The translations under genes were made by a program, and so were the position numbers. Below, in pieces: positions 37,535-49,211 of a DNA stretch of 64,000 nucleotides. The notes beneath the pieces were generated by a model. That model made no database searches, was not told the DNA's origin, and saw only the letters and a list, made by a program, of their open reading frames with translations. The DNA comes from Candidatus Altimarinota bacterium (GTDB taxonomy: Bacteria; Patescibacteriota; Gracilibacteria; BD1-5; UBA2023), in NCBI GenBank assembly GCA_028714815.1, contig JAQTLR010000002.1, positions 1 through 64,000 of the forward strand, written 5' to 3'. Positions within the stretch are counted from its first letter, which is position 1. Every line of letters starts with the position of its first letter.

Positions 37535-38545
37535 ATGTACTTCAATTCCTTCGATTCCATCCACATTGTTCCCGCTTTCCTCTTCCTTCTGGTGACTCTC
37601 GGAGTGGTATTTTTCCGCTACCGAAAATACCTATTCCCGAGAGAAAAAACCATCAACTATACCATCAATGGAAAAAATGCCATTATCCGGATCGTGAGTC
37701 TTGTCCTTTCTCTTGTCGTCCTCAGTGCCGCTCTTCTGGAACCGACGGGACTTGTGGAAGATCCATCCGCTCGCGCTCAGGGGATCGACTGTGTCTGGCT
37801 TTTGGATGTCTCGCTCAGCATGGATGTACCGGATATCGCTGAGAATGATTCCTTTATTTCTCGGCTTGCCAAAGCAAAATCCGTGATAGAAAACTATATG
37901 ATCACCCATCCCGAAAATCGGTATGGACTCGTGATTTTCGCAGGAAAATCACGACTCGTTTCCCCGCTCACCTCTGAACACTCTTCCCTACTCACTTTCC
38001 TCGCGAGCATAGATTCCAAGAGCATTGCGGAAGGCGGAACCGATTTCCATGATGCACTGGAACTTGCGATAGAGCGCTTCGATACAAAAGATACGATCCC
38101 CCATGCGATAGTCCTTCTGAGCGACGGTGGTGACAGAGAAGATGCTCCGGATACGGACTCTATCAAGAATCTTTTCCACAGAAAAGATACCCGTCTCATA
38201 TCCGTCGGGTTCGGTCAGACCAAGCCATCCCCCATCCCTGTAGGACAGGATTCTCTTTGAGAAGTAGCCTATAAGAAATTTCAGGGAGAAACAGTGCTTT
38301 CCGGTCTGAATAGAGAAAGTCTCGAAAGACTTGCCGATATAGGGAAGTGATCCTATATCGAATGGAATTCGGTCGGGAAAGGTCTGGAAAAATCCCTCAG
38401 CACCGTTTCCCATCATGCTTTTCAGGATTCATGAGGCAACTCCAACGATATGACAGTACCGGTCTTTATCATGATCAGCTGTTTCTTTTTCCTCATCTTC
38501 CTCTTACTTCCTTCTTCCTTTCTGAAACGATGAAACGCTTTGTAA
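37535..38545 (+). CDS. BatA-like von Willebrand factor A domain membrane protein
   Basis: 336 residues with TGA-glycine at 38258, 38348, 38432 and 38531. Two N-terminal TM segments (about 8-26, 50-70), a vWA domain with the MIDAS motif D-x-S-x-S in LLDVSLSMDVPD, a conserved Thr in GGTDFHDAL and LLSDGGDRED, and a C-terminal TM (VFIMISCFFFLIFLLL). BatA/BatB-like proteins sit in the membrane and bind partners through a metal ion. The last TGA is followed by three codons and TAA. It overlaps the next gene by 16 bases and leads the surface operon. Confidence 0.88.
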
Positions 38546-39390
38546 TCTTTCTCTTCGTCCTCATCGCATTTGTCGGAATCTATAATCTGTCTATGCTTCA
38601 TGATTCCATATCCTGATTTTTTGGCGACGATTCCTATCGGAAAAACGATTTTTTGAATGCCCGGAAGCATTATTCCGGTACTCTCGACGCATACTCCGGA
38701 AGCATTCTTCTGAAAGCCGATATACTCTATAACCTCGGGAATACTCTTTATCGGCTCGGGGAAAAAGAAACCGGTACGAAGAGAATGGAGTTCTGGAAAG
38801 AATCCGTCGGTAGTTATATACAATCGCTCTCTTTCCGTATCGATAAAGAAACCGAGGAGAATCTCGCTTTCGTAAAAGAAAAACTTCAGGAGGAGCAAGA
38901 AAAAGATAAAAAGAAAGACGAGAAGCAGGAAACCGATTCCGGATCCAACCAAAAACCGGATCAAAATGAGAGTAAAGATCCCCAAAACAATACATGAACC
39001 GGATCAAAAAAAGATCCGGGAGATAGTTCGCAAGAAAAAGAAAAACCGCAGACAGGAAACGAACCTGCCGAGAAGGAGACAAACACATGAACTGGAAACA
39101 CCGGAAATGTGCTGCAACCATGAAAAAGCTGGTCCAATGGCGGATCCTATAATCCGGTAGGATGACAAAGCAAAGACGATGTCCATTCATCACTGTCCGA
39201 TACCGATCGGCAGGAGATATGAAAGTATCTCGAGGATCTGAAACGATTCGAAAAACAGAATGGAAAACTCCTGAATCCGGAAAAATGAGGAGAAGCAGGA
39301 AGCATCTCTGATCAAATACGCAATTTCTTTGGAAACGACTCCTTTTTCCAGGATGTCCTGCCGAGCGATGATGGGAAAAAAGATTGGTAA
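38530..39390 (+). CDS. BatC-like TPR protein, seven TGA-Gly
   Basis: 286 residues ending at TAA; TGA-glycine at 38614, 38995, 39088, 39121, 39163, 39220 and 39286. The N-terminal TM (RFVIFLFVLIAFVGIYN) is followed by TPR-like helices (ADILYNLGNTLYRLGEKE, then ETEENLAFVKEKLQEEQEK) and a long, charged, low-complexity region rich in Lys, Glu, Gln and Gly. This order is that of BatC proteins, which are encoded next to vWA genes in Bat operons. Its ATG overlaps the last codons of the vWA gene, so the two are translationally coupled. Confidence 0.75.
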
Positions 39391-39462
39391 AAGACTTTTT
39401 TCTTGTATTTATCCAAGAAATCATTATATTTTCAAGTATCTACTCTATTTATTTTTTTTCTT

Positions 39463-40644
39463 ATGAAGTCATCACGATATCTGAGCGCTCTCGCACTCTT
39501 TATTTCCTGCATATCTTTTGCTCACGCAAATCTTTCCATATCGCCGCTCAAGTACGAACTGACCGTCGGGGCCGGAAAGGAAACATCGGAAATCATCAAG
39601 GTCACCAATAACTCCGATATACCCATTACCCTCTATACCTCGAAGGAAGATTTCATTGCCGGAGACGATACCGGAACACCGACTTTCGTGAAACCGCAAA
39701 ACCAGATTTCGGATGAATACAGTCTCTCTAATTGGATAAATATCGAGAATGCCAATGTTACTCTTGCTAAGGGAGAAACCCGTGAGGTACGTTTCACGGT
39801 AAAGGTTCCTCAGAAAGGAGAGCCAGGCGGACACTACGGAGCCATATTCTTCTCTCCAGGGGCACCAAGTGGAGCGCAAGTCGCTGTCGTGCAGCGACTC
39901 GGGGTCCTTATCCTGATCAATGTTCCCGGAGATATCCAGATTGCCGGAAGCGTAGAGAGTTTCGATATCGGAAAAAAACTGGAGAACGCTTTCACTCCTG
40001 CTAGCGATTTCAACGCCTTTCCTATAGTATTTGAAACCAAATTCAAGAATGAAGGGAATACACACCTGAAACCGACCGGACGTATCGAGCTCATCGACGA
40101 GAATGGAGAAACCTTGAAGAATATCGGAAAAGAGGCCATCACCAGTCCTGCCGGAGCATTTATAGGAGAGAAGATGGTCGACTATATTCCGGTCAATGAC
40201 GGACTCGGGAATGTTCTCCCGAAATCGGAGCGCCGTTTTGAATCCGCCTGGGAAGGATTCGGATATCAAGAACTTCAGGCAGATGGAACCAAAGTGGTGA
40301 AATTCAAAGACCTCACAGCCTATTATGCCGATAAAGCAGCTGAGAAAAGGGCATTTCTCCAATTTTGGGAATCCATCCACACGCGAACCGTCGATAAAAC
40401 CGTTTCTGCAAATCTCATTCTTTCCTATGAAGGGAAAGACAAAGAGAAGAAAGAATTCCGTGACTCGAAAAAAATCACCGTCCGATACCAAGAACAATAT
40501 GTCGGCATCAATTACTTCGTCATCATCATGATTCTCGGGATTGTTGCTGCGCTTGGATACTATGTGCTTATCGCTGTTCCTGCCTCAAAAGAACGACTGA
40601 GGAAAGAACTCATGGAAGCTGTAGGTAGACACAAAAAAGAATAG
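39463..40644 (+). CDS. DUF916-like cell-surface protein
   Basis: 393 residues with no TGA, ending at TAG. Signal peptide (MKSSRYLSALALFISCISFAHA), then an N-terminal Ig-like domain NLSISPLKYELTVGAGKETS... with VTNNSDIPITLY, typical of DUF916 and pilus-chaperone-like folds, a second beta domain, and a C-terminal TM (about 360-382, YFVIIMILGIVAALGYYVLI) with a basic tail. Such proteins stay anchored in the membrane and hold partner surface proteins. I use the ATG at 39463; the frame is open 20 codons upstream. Member of the surface operon. Confidence 0.85.
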   Translation: MKSSRYLSALALFISCISFAHANLSISPLKYELTVGAGKETSEIIKVTNNSDIPITLYTSKEDFIAGDDTGTPTFVKPQNQISDEYSLSNWINIENANVTLAKGETREVRFTVKVPQKGEPGGHYGAIFFSPGAPSGAQVAVVQRLGVLILINVPGDIQIAGSVESFDIGKKLENAFTPASDFNAFPIVFETKFKNEGNTHLKPTGRIELIDENGETLKNIGKEAITSPAGAFIGEKMVDYIPVNDGLGNVLPKSERRFESAWEGFGYQELQADGTKVVKFKDLTAYYADKAAEKRAFLQFWESIHTRTVDKTVSANLILSYEGKDKEKKEFRDSKKITVRYQEQYVGINYFVIIMILGIVAALGYYVLIAVPASKERLRKELMEAVGRHKKE

Positions 40645-40664
40645 ATTCATCTTCATCCCCATTT

Positions 40665-41099
40665 ATGAAAAAATTCTTTACTACTCTCATTGTTAGTTGA
40701 ATAGGAATCATCTCCTCCTTATTTTTCGTATTTGCGAACCAATCCGTAGGGGTAAGCGCTATCGTGGGCTCCTTCAATCATCCTCCAGTCATCACTACCC
40801 TGAGCCCATCAAGCGACCCGAAACTCCTTGGACAGAATAAGATTCAGAATTATACGCTCTACTTTCGTGATGACGAAAAAGATACGGTTTCCTATACCAT
40901 CACCCCTGTGAGCGGATATGTCAATCCTGTGAGTGGGACCGTCAATCCATCAGATTATGATTCCATGAGCGGAGCTTATGTGAATTTTACCTATCTCTCT
41001 CCCTCTGTAATCCCATCGCCCGATCCGACGACTGTGACAGTCACCCTCAACGATGGCCCGAATCTGGTAAATAAGGATATCCATCTCTATATCTACTAG
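40665..41099 (+). CDS. Secreted Ig-like/beta-sandwich protein, one TGA-Gly
   Basis: 144 residues ending at TAG. TGA-glycine at 40698-40700 lies inside the hydrophobic signal segment (MKKFFTTLIVSGIGIISSLFFVFA), so the standard reading would miss the start. The mature part is a beta domain with NHPPVITTLSPSSDPKLL, DEKDTVSYTITPVSG and TVTVTLNDGPN, like cadherin or Ig-like extracellular modules. It lies 20 bases after the DUF916-like gene and 5 before the next gene. Likely a structural part of the same surface assembly. Confidence 0.75.
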
Positions 41100-41104
41100 G
41101 ATCT

Positions 41105-42115
41105 ATGAAATACCGCTATCGAATCCTCCTTCTCATCTCTGTCCTCATATCCTGAGGACTTTTCCTTTTCTTTTACCAGATCCACGATTTCGATTCCGAT
41201 TCCCGATCCGAGACGAAATTTTTTATGAGAAACCTTACATGGCAAACGGATTTCGGTACCAATGTCCCCTATAATAAGGGGAACGATGTCGAATATTCCT
41301 GGGTATTTTCCTGAGATTCACCAAGAAACGTGGCTATCGATATATCCTCTCTCAAGAATTTTCTCGATATCGAACATATCAGACTGGATGATATCGAGAT
41401 ACAGGAAAAAGATCTTACGGATATCCATGTGACCGGTACCTCTCTTCTGAAAATCACCGGAAAAGCGAAAAATACGAGCAATGCTGATGCTATCGTTCAG
41501 CCGAAAATCACGACCATTCCCCAAGAAGCGATAAAAAATCAGGAACCGAAAGAGCAGGAACCCCTGAAAAATCTTCAGATCGAGCCGACCGGTATGAGCA
41601 TGGATACGACAAAGTACAATTCCAATATCAATAATCTGATTACTGTTCATGGGAAAAACCTCGACAGTATCGAGTTTGTGAATATCGGAGAAAAAAGGAT
41701 CCGACCGGTGTATTCGAATGGAACACTCTTCATTCAAGCGGATCATGATACCTTTGCCAGCGGCGAATATTTCGTGTTTTTCACCCTCAAAAACGGGAAA
41801 ATGCTCACCTCCGATTATCATCTCCTATTCGAACACTCCAATTCTGCCATCAATATCGCCAATATCACACCGCGTATGATACACAACGATGAAGACCGGT
41901 TCGTCGTCATACAAGGGAACGGGTTCGATAAGATCGTATCCATCCAGCTCAGCAATAATCTCATCCTTAAGAATGCGGAATTCCAGATCATAAACAAGCA
42001 AGTTGCCGGAGTGAAGATCCCGAAAGATCTTCCTCCCTGAGAATATTACTTCAATATCATGGACACGAATGCTATTTATGAGCTTAAAAACATCCGATTC
42101 TCTATCACTAACTAA
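41105..42115 (+). CDS. Membrane-anchored protein with IPT/TIG-like domains
   Basis: 336 residues with TGA-glycine at 41153, 41312 and 42038. An N-terminal TM (RILLLISVLISGGLFLFFY; the first TGA is inside it) is followed by a charged region and two IPT/TIG-like beta domains, recognised by ITVHGKNLDSIEFVNIG and FVVIQGNGFDKIVSIQL with the closing LPPGEYYFNI. Such domains are common in bacterial adhesins. It begins 5 bases after the previous stop and ends 7 bases before the next start. Role: probably part of the same extracellular complex. Confidence 0.75.
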
Positions 42116-42122
42116 CCCGCGT

Positions 42123-44375
42123 ATGTCCGAAAAAAAAATCCTCTGTTCGTTCGTCGTCTCCTTGTCCATCGTCAGCCTGGTTCCAGTTTCCTCTGCAGCG
42201 AATCCAGTGGATTTCAATGCTAAAATCGCAACTGCCGGCAACGAGACCTATACCACCGATTTGAAAAATGTAAGCTATTTCAATAACGATGTGACTTTCC
42301 AATTCGTAGAGATTTCTGGTGGCGGAACAGAGGAATATTCCCTCAGCCTGCCGACCGGATTCACATACCAATCATACAACACCGCTGGAAATACCTGCGC
42401 AAATTTCTCTCTTCTCAATGCCAGTAATGGAAATTATCGCTTTTCTCTCAATGGATCGGCCGGTTGTCTCGCAAAAACGGAATTCACCTATCGGGTGACC
42501 CCTACGGCCATTCCATGAAATACGAGCCTATCTCTCCTTTCAAAAAGCGGTTCTGATTGGAGTATTGCAGCCGTTCTCTCCATGGGTATCACTTCCAGCA
42601 ATTCCATCACGAAAGCCGCTACCGCGGATTTGAATGCAAATGGATACATCGATGCCTATATACTCTCATTTGCAACCACTGCAGGTGTGAACGCCAGTAC
42701 GCTTTCTTGAATAACCGTCGCTTGAGTGACAGTATCCGCAGCGACAGCGAGCGGTTCCGAATGGATCATCCCCTTCACGGACAATATCCTTGGAACCGGA
42801 TATACCCCACAGATCGGCGGGACATTCGATGGTATCGTACTCACAAATACCTCAGTCAATGAGACGGATGGGGCCCGTCCTCGTGTCATGACCATAGCAG
42901 GAAGCACGACAAATACAGGAAGCATCACCATCGGCACCGGAGCACTGATCATGTCTCTCTCGGAACCACTGTCTCCGAGCTCTGCCGGAAGTTTCTCGCT
43001 CAAGCTCGGAATAGGAACGATTGCCGGAACCATGACCCTGACCGGGAATCTGAATACGCTTATTTTTACTCCGACCTCTCCTCTTATAGCAGGAACATAC
43101 ACCTTTACGAATACTACCGGTGCAACCGATTGGCCAGCCGGATCCAATGCTGTCTCACAGATTTTTCCGAATCTTCTGGTCACAGACATCACTCCTCCAA
43201 CAAATGGAAGCATCCTTATCAACAATGGGGCAACCACTACTACAAGCCAAACAGTTTCCCTCACCCTTGGAGCATCCGATAATATCGGTGTGGCAACGAT
43301 GATGGTATCCGATTCTCCTGCATTTATCGGAGCTGCCTGGGAACCCTACGCGACCGCCAAGGTAAATTGGAGTCTCGCTTCCAGTGCTCTTGGGGTACAA
43401 ACCGTCTATGTCAGATTCCGGGATCTTGCGCTCAATATAAGTCCGAGTTACTCGGATGATATCACTATCGTAGCTCCGCCTCCTTCGGGAGGAGGAGGAG
43501 GAGGATGATGAGGAGGGGGTGGTGGATGAGGAGGGGGTGGTTGAAGCCTATCTCCCGACAATTGTCCTTCAGGCGATTTTTCCGGAAACCTCTATGACAC
43601 TATTTGTGGAACACCGACGTCCGGAACAGGTATGACGAACACCGGGACCGTTACTGCCACAGGAACCGTTCCTATGCCGATCGCACCATGGATTCCAGTA
43701 TGATTTACATCCCCTTCCGATCTTTCTTCCGGGACGCTCGATGCAAAGTATTTTCCCACGCTCGCAGAGGCTCGTAAATATCTCCTTTCACGAATCTCGC
43801 ACCCCTCTATCGTAAAGCTTATCAACTCTTACGGAGATAAACTTGCTATCGCGGACGATTCATATTTCCTCTCTGTAGATAAGGATCTCTATATCGGATA
43901 CAACCGCATCATCAACGCCTACGTACTCTTATTTCTACGCGTACAGGATGCGGTTTCCGGGAATCGATCCGAAAGTGTGAGAAGCGATGGGCGAGCAAGT
44001 GTCGGTATCGTTATGTCCGGTGTCGCTCTTGCCAAGAATTTTCTCGATAGATATGTGATACGGGATTATATCCCTGAAAAGAATATCACTCTCTACCGTA
44101 CAAAGAATCCTCTTCTCGTAAAGCCGATTGCCGCCCTTGAGAGGAAAGTCATTGCCAAGTTCGATGCTCTTTTGAAAAACGGAAATATTTCCAGGGACGA
44201 GTATGAATCATCCGTGCAAGCCTACGATGATTTCATACTCCATCTCATGATCTACCGGGATTATGGGAAAAGCGCACTCTCTAAGGATCGGGCGCTTGCT
44301 GCTATCAAAATATTCACCGCAACATATGCGAAAAATATTACCGTCCACTCCGAACCGGTCATCGATGGGAGATAA
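42123..44375 (+). CDS. Large surface protein with 19-residue polyglycine linker
   Basis: 750 residues with eight TGA-glycine codons (42516, 42708, 42723, 43506, 43509, 43527, 43542, 43701). Signal peptide (about 1-25, ending SSAANP), a beta-rich N-terminal half (about 30-440, Thr/Ser/Gly-rich, Ig-like repeats such as SPLIAGTYTFTNTTGATD and DNIGVATMMVSD), then PPPS and 19 consecutive glycines (43488-43544, four of them TGA), a Thr-Gly linker and a helical C-terminal domain (about 545-750) with KPIAALERKVIAKFDALLKNGNISRDEYE. The helical end resembles modules in 21679, 30394 and 30979. Last gene of the surface operon; converges with 44382. Confidence 0.8.
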
Positions 44376-44381
44376 AAAGAA

Positions 44382-44570
44382 CTAAAAAACATCTCCGAGC
44401 AAGTCGTTCATCTCGCGGCTTGCTTTTTCCTGTTCCTTTTTCTCCTGTTCCAATGCCTCTTTCGAGAGTGCTTCTGCACGGGCATAGTCCTCCTGCATAC
44501 GACGCAACTGGGCTTTTGTAACCGGTTTCGCACGACCGGACGAGGATGGGGTATAATCTCAGGCTCACAT
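44382..44570 (-). CDS. Small coiled-coil protein starting ATG-TGA
   Basis: 62 residues ending at TAG; codons 2 and 4 are TGA (MGAGDYTPSSSGRAKP...). The body is a charged helix (KAQLRRMQEDYARAEALSKEALEQEKKEQEKASREM) likely to form a coiled coil, ending NDLLGDVF. It lies 22 bases downstream of the sugar transferase gene and is missed under the standard code. No function is known. Confidence 0.6.
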
Positions 44571-44592
44571 AGATATGTCATTACAATATAAT

Positions 44593-46014
44593 TTATCTTC
44601 CTTTTCGTGCCAGCACCACCCCTACAGTCTTGAAAAGGATCTTCATATCCAAAAGGAGGGTCCAATTCTCGATATAGAAGGTATCGAGCCGTACCTCGTC
44701 ATCGAATGTATTCTCGTGCCGTCCGTGGGACTGGGCCATTCCAGTGATGCCGGGCTTCAGAGTGAGGACTCGTTTCTGATGTTCTTTGTAGAGTCTCACC
44801 TCATCTTTCAGATGCGGCCGTGGACCGATGAGGCTCATGTTCCCGATAAGGACGTTATAGAGCTGTGGAAGCTCATCGATATCGAATTTCCGGATCCATT
44901 TCCCGAGAGCGGTGATTCTCGGATCATTCTCTATCTTGAAGAGCGGTCCGTCTTTCCTTTCGTTTTTCGAGAGGAGTTTCCGCTTCTCTTTTTCCGCGTC
45001 CATGATCATGGAGCGGAACTTATACATATCGAACAATATGCCGTTTTTTCCGACCCGCTGGCTCTTATAGAAAGGATTATGTCTATCTTGCGAATAGATA
45101 AGGAAAGCGACTATAAGAAAAACAGGAGAGAGCACGACGAGAGCGAAAAAAGAGAATACGATATCGAACATCCGCTTCCAGACACGTCCCCATGGGGTAA
45201 GACCGATATTTTGTATCTCGATCACCGGAATCTTTCCAAGGAAAGATATCTCCGTATTGATCTTGGTTGTCTCGAAAGAATTCGCGATATAGCGGTACCG
45301 TACACCATAGATACGGGCATATTCGAATATCTCCTGGATTTCCTCTCTGGTGAAATCGCTCTGCACGACGAGGATCTCATCGATCGAATGAGATTGTATG
45401 GCAGCTATCACTTCTCCTATTCATCAAACATAGGGGATACGCAGATCCGGTATCTCTTTCCTGTGCGCATATCAGCACATATCATACATCGCGGAATCCT
45501 GTATGGTTTCAATGATATCTTCATCGTTTTTTCCTAATACGAGGAGAATCTTCGTCTTTTCCAATACCCCCTTCCGCATGAGAACCGTTTCAGCTTTATC
45601 CAATATACCACGCTCCAGTATGACCAAAAATGTGGCGATCAGAACCGAAAAAAGGACAATCAAACGCGGAATCTGTTCTGTATAGAGAAACCCGAAAGAA
45701 AGGTATAGGATAGCGATGTAGACGAAGAACCAATAGAACGAAACAAGCAGGATATCCCAGAATTCCTGGATGCGCGATTGATATATCCGCATCTTATAGA
45801 GCCCGGAAAATGCTGAGATCATGATATATACAAGGGAGCCGACGAGAGCGAATCCAAGAAGATTATGTGTATCAATGGTCTGGATAGGCAGATGGATATC
45901 CGGGATAAGGTCAGTGACCCGACGGAGGTCGCGAGCCAGGAAGAATGCCAGGAAGACGATAGACGCCTCGATCGGGACCTTGATCATTCAGAAAAAAAGT
46001 TCGTGGCGTTTCAT
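44593..46014 (-). CDS. Undecaprenyl-phosphate sugar phosphotransferase (WcaJ-like)
   Basis: 473 residues from the ATG at 46012-46014; TGA-glycine at 45988, 45472, 45424 and 45421 (two in a row). Four N-terminal TM segments, a CoA-binding-like central domain (ILLVLGKNDEDIIETIQ, DEILVVQSDF), a fifth membrane helix (DIVFSFFALVVLSPVFLIVAFLI) and the bacterial sugar transferase domain with KSQRVGKNGILFDMYKFRSM, GKWIRKFDIDELPQLYNV and GPRPHLKDEV. It starts surface glycan synthesis by loading a sugar-1-phosphate onto the lipid carrier. A flippase gene at 57121 could export the product. Confidence 0.92.
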
Positions 46015-46164
46015 AGAAAACAGGTATTCACATATATGCTTGCGAACGAGTATATGCAAAATACCCGAAAAAGAAAAAATATAGTGGAGATTTTACAAAA
46101 AATTTCCGAAATTCCTGTTTTTACATATACTCTTCGTCAATAGATCTCATTATTTACATATTTT

Positions 46165-46680
46165 ATGTACTGGATAGTTTTTTTCACATTTGTAGGCCTG
46201 GTATCCATAGCTTTCATCGTATTCCTTTCCCGGGCTATCCTCCTCTCAAAAGCCATACAGAGACGGGAACAGAAGATCATCTCTCTCTATAAGGAAAAAA
46301 TAGATAAGATACCGGCGTTCATAGAGATAATGTCCAAACATACCGCCTATAAAGACATATTCCTCGAACTCATCCACCTCCACAAAGTGGCGATCATCTC
46401 CCATGTATGAAGCATCTACGATTTGCTCGAGAATAACAGCCGGATCCATCGGGAATTCCTCTTTCTCATGAAAGTTTCCGCACGCATACAGGATCTTCAT
46501 CGAAACGGGAACTTCCTCTACATACGCGATTTCATCATCTTCTACGAAAATACGCTCTCCAAAGAACTTCTGTTTCTCAATAGCGATATAGAGTGCTACA
46601 ATAGGCTTCTGCAGAAAAAGAACCTCACAATAGTGGGGCTCCTGTTTCCGTTCAAGAAACGGATGAAAACGAGCGTTTAA
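46165..46680 (+). CDS. Membrane-anchored helical protein, weakly LemA-like
   Basis: 171 residues with TGA-glycine at 46408-46410. N-terminal TM (about 3-24, WIVFFTFVGLVSIAFIVFLS), then a helical bundle (RREQKIISLYKEKIDKIPAFIEIM...) and a C-terminus TIVGLLFPFKKR. The single TM, the KIDKIP spacing and the tail suggest a divergent LemA protein, but identity is too weak to be sure. It is divergent from the sugar transferase gene (150 bases apart). Confidence 0.55.
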
Positions 46681-46693
46681 ATCCCAAAAAAAA

Positions 46694-46721
46694 TTGACCT
46701 TCTCTTATTCTCTGGTACACT
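46694..46721 (+). promoter_or_regulatory. Promoter of the 800-residue pilin-like gene
   Basis: TTGACC at 46694-46699, 16-base spacer, TACACT at 46716-46721, 32 bases before the ATG at 46754. Confidence 0.6.
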
Positions 46722-46753
46722 TCCTACCATTCTAGTTTCTCAATTCTCCTCCA

Positions 46754-49156
46754 ATGAAAACAAAAAATACCAATCATTGCAAAGAAGTGAAAACATCCGT
46801 ATCAGAAAAAACCTCTTTTTCAAGAAAGCTCTCCGCATTCACTCTCGTCGAACTCATCGTCGTCATTTCCATCCTTACTATCCTCGCAACCATCAGTCTT
46901 ATTTCCATCCAAAACTTCTATGGAAATGCCCGAGATAGTGCCAGGATATCTGATATAAAATCTATCCAGAAATGACTTTCCATTTTTTATGTAAAATCAG
47001 GAGTTTATCCGCTTCCGGACAACTCCATAGAAATAGATGCAGGGGGTACGATACTCTCCTATCAAGGGTATGCCGGAGACAGTGTTTCCCGAATCGCGAG
47101 CACCAACAAAATCCCTCTCGATCCCAAAGATACAGTACGGTATATCTACACCGTAGATAGTGTAAAGAAAAAAGCGCAATTGATGGGATATCTAGAATCC
47201 GGAGATACTATAAAAACTACCGCATACAATGACATATTTTCTCGCCTTGTAAATCAGTCCTATGCTGCCTCAAGCGGCATAGACTACAGGAATCGATTCA
47301 TCTATGTGACCGGAGACAAGATCGGAGTACTGACCGATGGGAACAGTGCGCCTATTCAAGAATCCGTTGATGGGACGGGTATCAATCTCAGTTCGACTGA
47401 TACCACGGGATATGTGGCGTATTTCTGATGAGATACCTACGGAGCCGGACAGAGCACCGGTACCGGGGAGATTCTCATTACTCAAATAGTCTGAGCTCTT
47501 ACTAATACGATCCCGTGTAATCCTCTGACCTATAGCGGATATGCTATTACCGCGCTTTCTCACAACGAAACGAAAACCTTTGCCAAACCGCTCACGGTTG
47601 CGAACGGAACCGGAACCGGTTCCCTCCAGATACAGTGTCTGAATGGAACGCTCGATACCCTTCATGCGATAGAGACATCGAATATCAGCTGTAATGCCAG
47701 TTTCGTCAATCAGGCGAATATCTGTGTGGCGGATGTCTGCGGAGGAACTACACCATCTTTGTCATCGCATACGCATTCGACCGCGACCAGTCAGACTATC
47801 AGCCAGAACTGGACCCGGAGCGCTGGAGCGGGAATCTGTACTTTCGACTGCGATACGAACTATACGTGGAGCGGTGGGACGAGTTCGTGTATGGCGAATA
47901 GCCAATCCATGAGCTGCATAGGACTGCCATCGAACGGTGTCTGGAATACCGTTTCTTCCATTATCCAAACATGGAACGGATCCAGTTGGATTCCAAGCAC
48001 TACCGGTATATACAACACGTCCGCTTCCACGACAAATTGTAACTATACCTGTAATGCCGGCTTCCATACGGAAAATGCAGGAGTGAGCTGCGTTTCCAGT
48101 ACGCAAAACTGTGCCATTACAAATGGAGTCGGAAGCCAGACGTGGAATACCGGAACGAGTGCTTGGAATAGTTGTACGGTCGTGAGTTGTAATACGGGAT
48201 TTACCGTAAGTGGGAATAGTTGCATCACCAGCACCTACACTGTCAGCGGAGGATTTGGAGCCAATGCCAACGGGGCCACCATCTCTGTCTGCGGATCAAA
48301 TGTCACTGCGAATGCAAGCGGAAATTTCTCAACGACTAGAAATTATGGATCTGTCTGCAACAACATCACGGCAAGCAGGACTGGATACACCTGTAGCACG
48401 AGCACCAATGGACCTGCAAGCCTAGTTGGGAATTTCACAACGGTTGCAGGGAATTGTGTTTCAGCATTTCCATTAGCGTTGAGCACCGGGGGAACTATCA
48501 CTACTTCAGGGAATTATCGAATCCATACTTTCCTTACCTCAGGAACCTTTACCCCGAGTGGTGCCGGAACAGTGGAATATTTAGTAGTTGCAGGAGGGGG
48601 CGGATGCCAATGAGCTTCCTTCGTTATAGGCTATGTTCCTGCTGGCGGCGGAGCTGGTGGTTTGCTAGCAGGTAGTTTGAATGTGATAGCAAATCCCTTA
48701 ATAATAACTGTTGGTAATGGAGGAATTAGTGGTTGAAATTCCTCAATAGCTGCGCAGGTCATAGCTTACGGTGGTGGTGCATGAGCTTATTATTCTAATG
48801 GTTCTCACGCTGCTACATCAGGTGGTAGTGGAGGTGGTGGTACTGGAACCAATGCAACTGGAACCAATATTGGAGCTGCTGGAACCGCCGGACAGGGAAA
48901 TGTGGGTGGAACGGGATTGGGGGCATGGGGTGGTGCCTCCGGTGGTGGTGGTGGAGCTGGTGGAGCTGGTGGTGTTAGTAATGGAGGAATTGGGGTAATG
49001 TCTTCTATATCGGGCATAAACACATCCTATGCTCAGGGTGGTGCTGGCTCAAGTAATACAAATGGTACATCAAATACCGGCAACGGTGGTGGTGGAAGTT
49101 GGACATCTACTGTAGGTGGCTCCGGTATCGTCATTATCCGTTACCTGTACCAATAA
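46754..49156 (+). CDS. Giant pilin-headed protein with glycine-rich domain, seven TGA-Gly
   Basis: 800 residues ending at TAA; TGA-glycine at 46973, 47426, 47429, 47492, 48611, 48734 and 48782. Type IV prepilin N-terminus (LSAFTLVELIVVISILTILA), then a pilin body like that of 35696 (LSYQGYAGDSVSRIA, DTVRYIYTVDSVKKKAQLMGYLE, GDKIGVLTDGNSAPIQE). A Cys/Asn/Thr-rich region (about 310-540) contains repeated C-x2-G-x-(W)NT modules. The C-terminal 230 residues start TSGTFTPSGAGTVEYLVVAGGGG and run into a glycine-rich domain ending SGIVIIRYLYQ, a pattern known from adhesin and tail-fibre glycine-rich domains. Probably a surface adhesin or pilus tip. Own promoter and terminator. Confidence 0.85.
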
Positions 49157-49170
49157 TCAGTTCCAGACTA

Positions 49171-49197
49171 AAAAAGAGAGCAGTTTGCTCTCTTTTT
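49171..49197. terminator. Bidirectional terminator
   Basis: Stem AAAAAGAGAGCA (49171-49182), loop GTT, stem TGCTCTCTTTTT (49186-49197). It separates the pilin-like gene from cysS. Confidence 0.9.
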
Positions 49198-49211
49198 CTT
49201 CTTCTAACTTT

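Noticed and set aside
42656-43264. A 202-codon minus-strand ORF inside the 750-residue gene
   Set aside because: It is rich in Val and Pro and antisense to Thr/Gly codons; the plus-strand frame continues on both sides.
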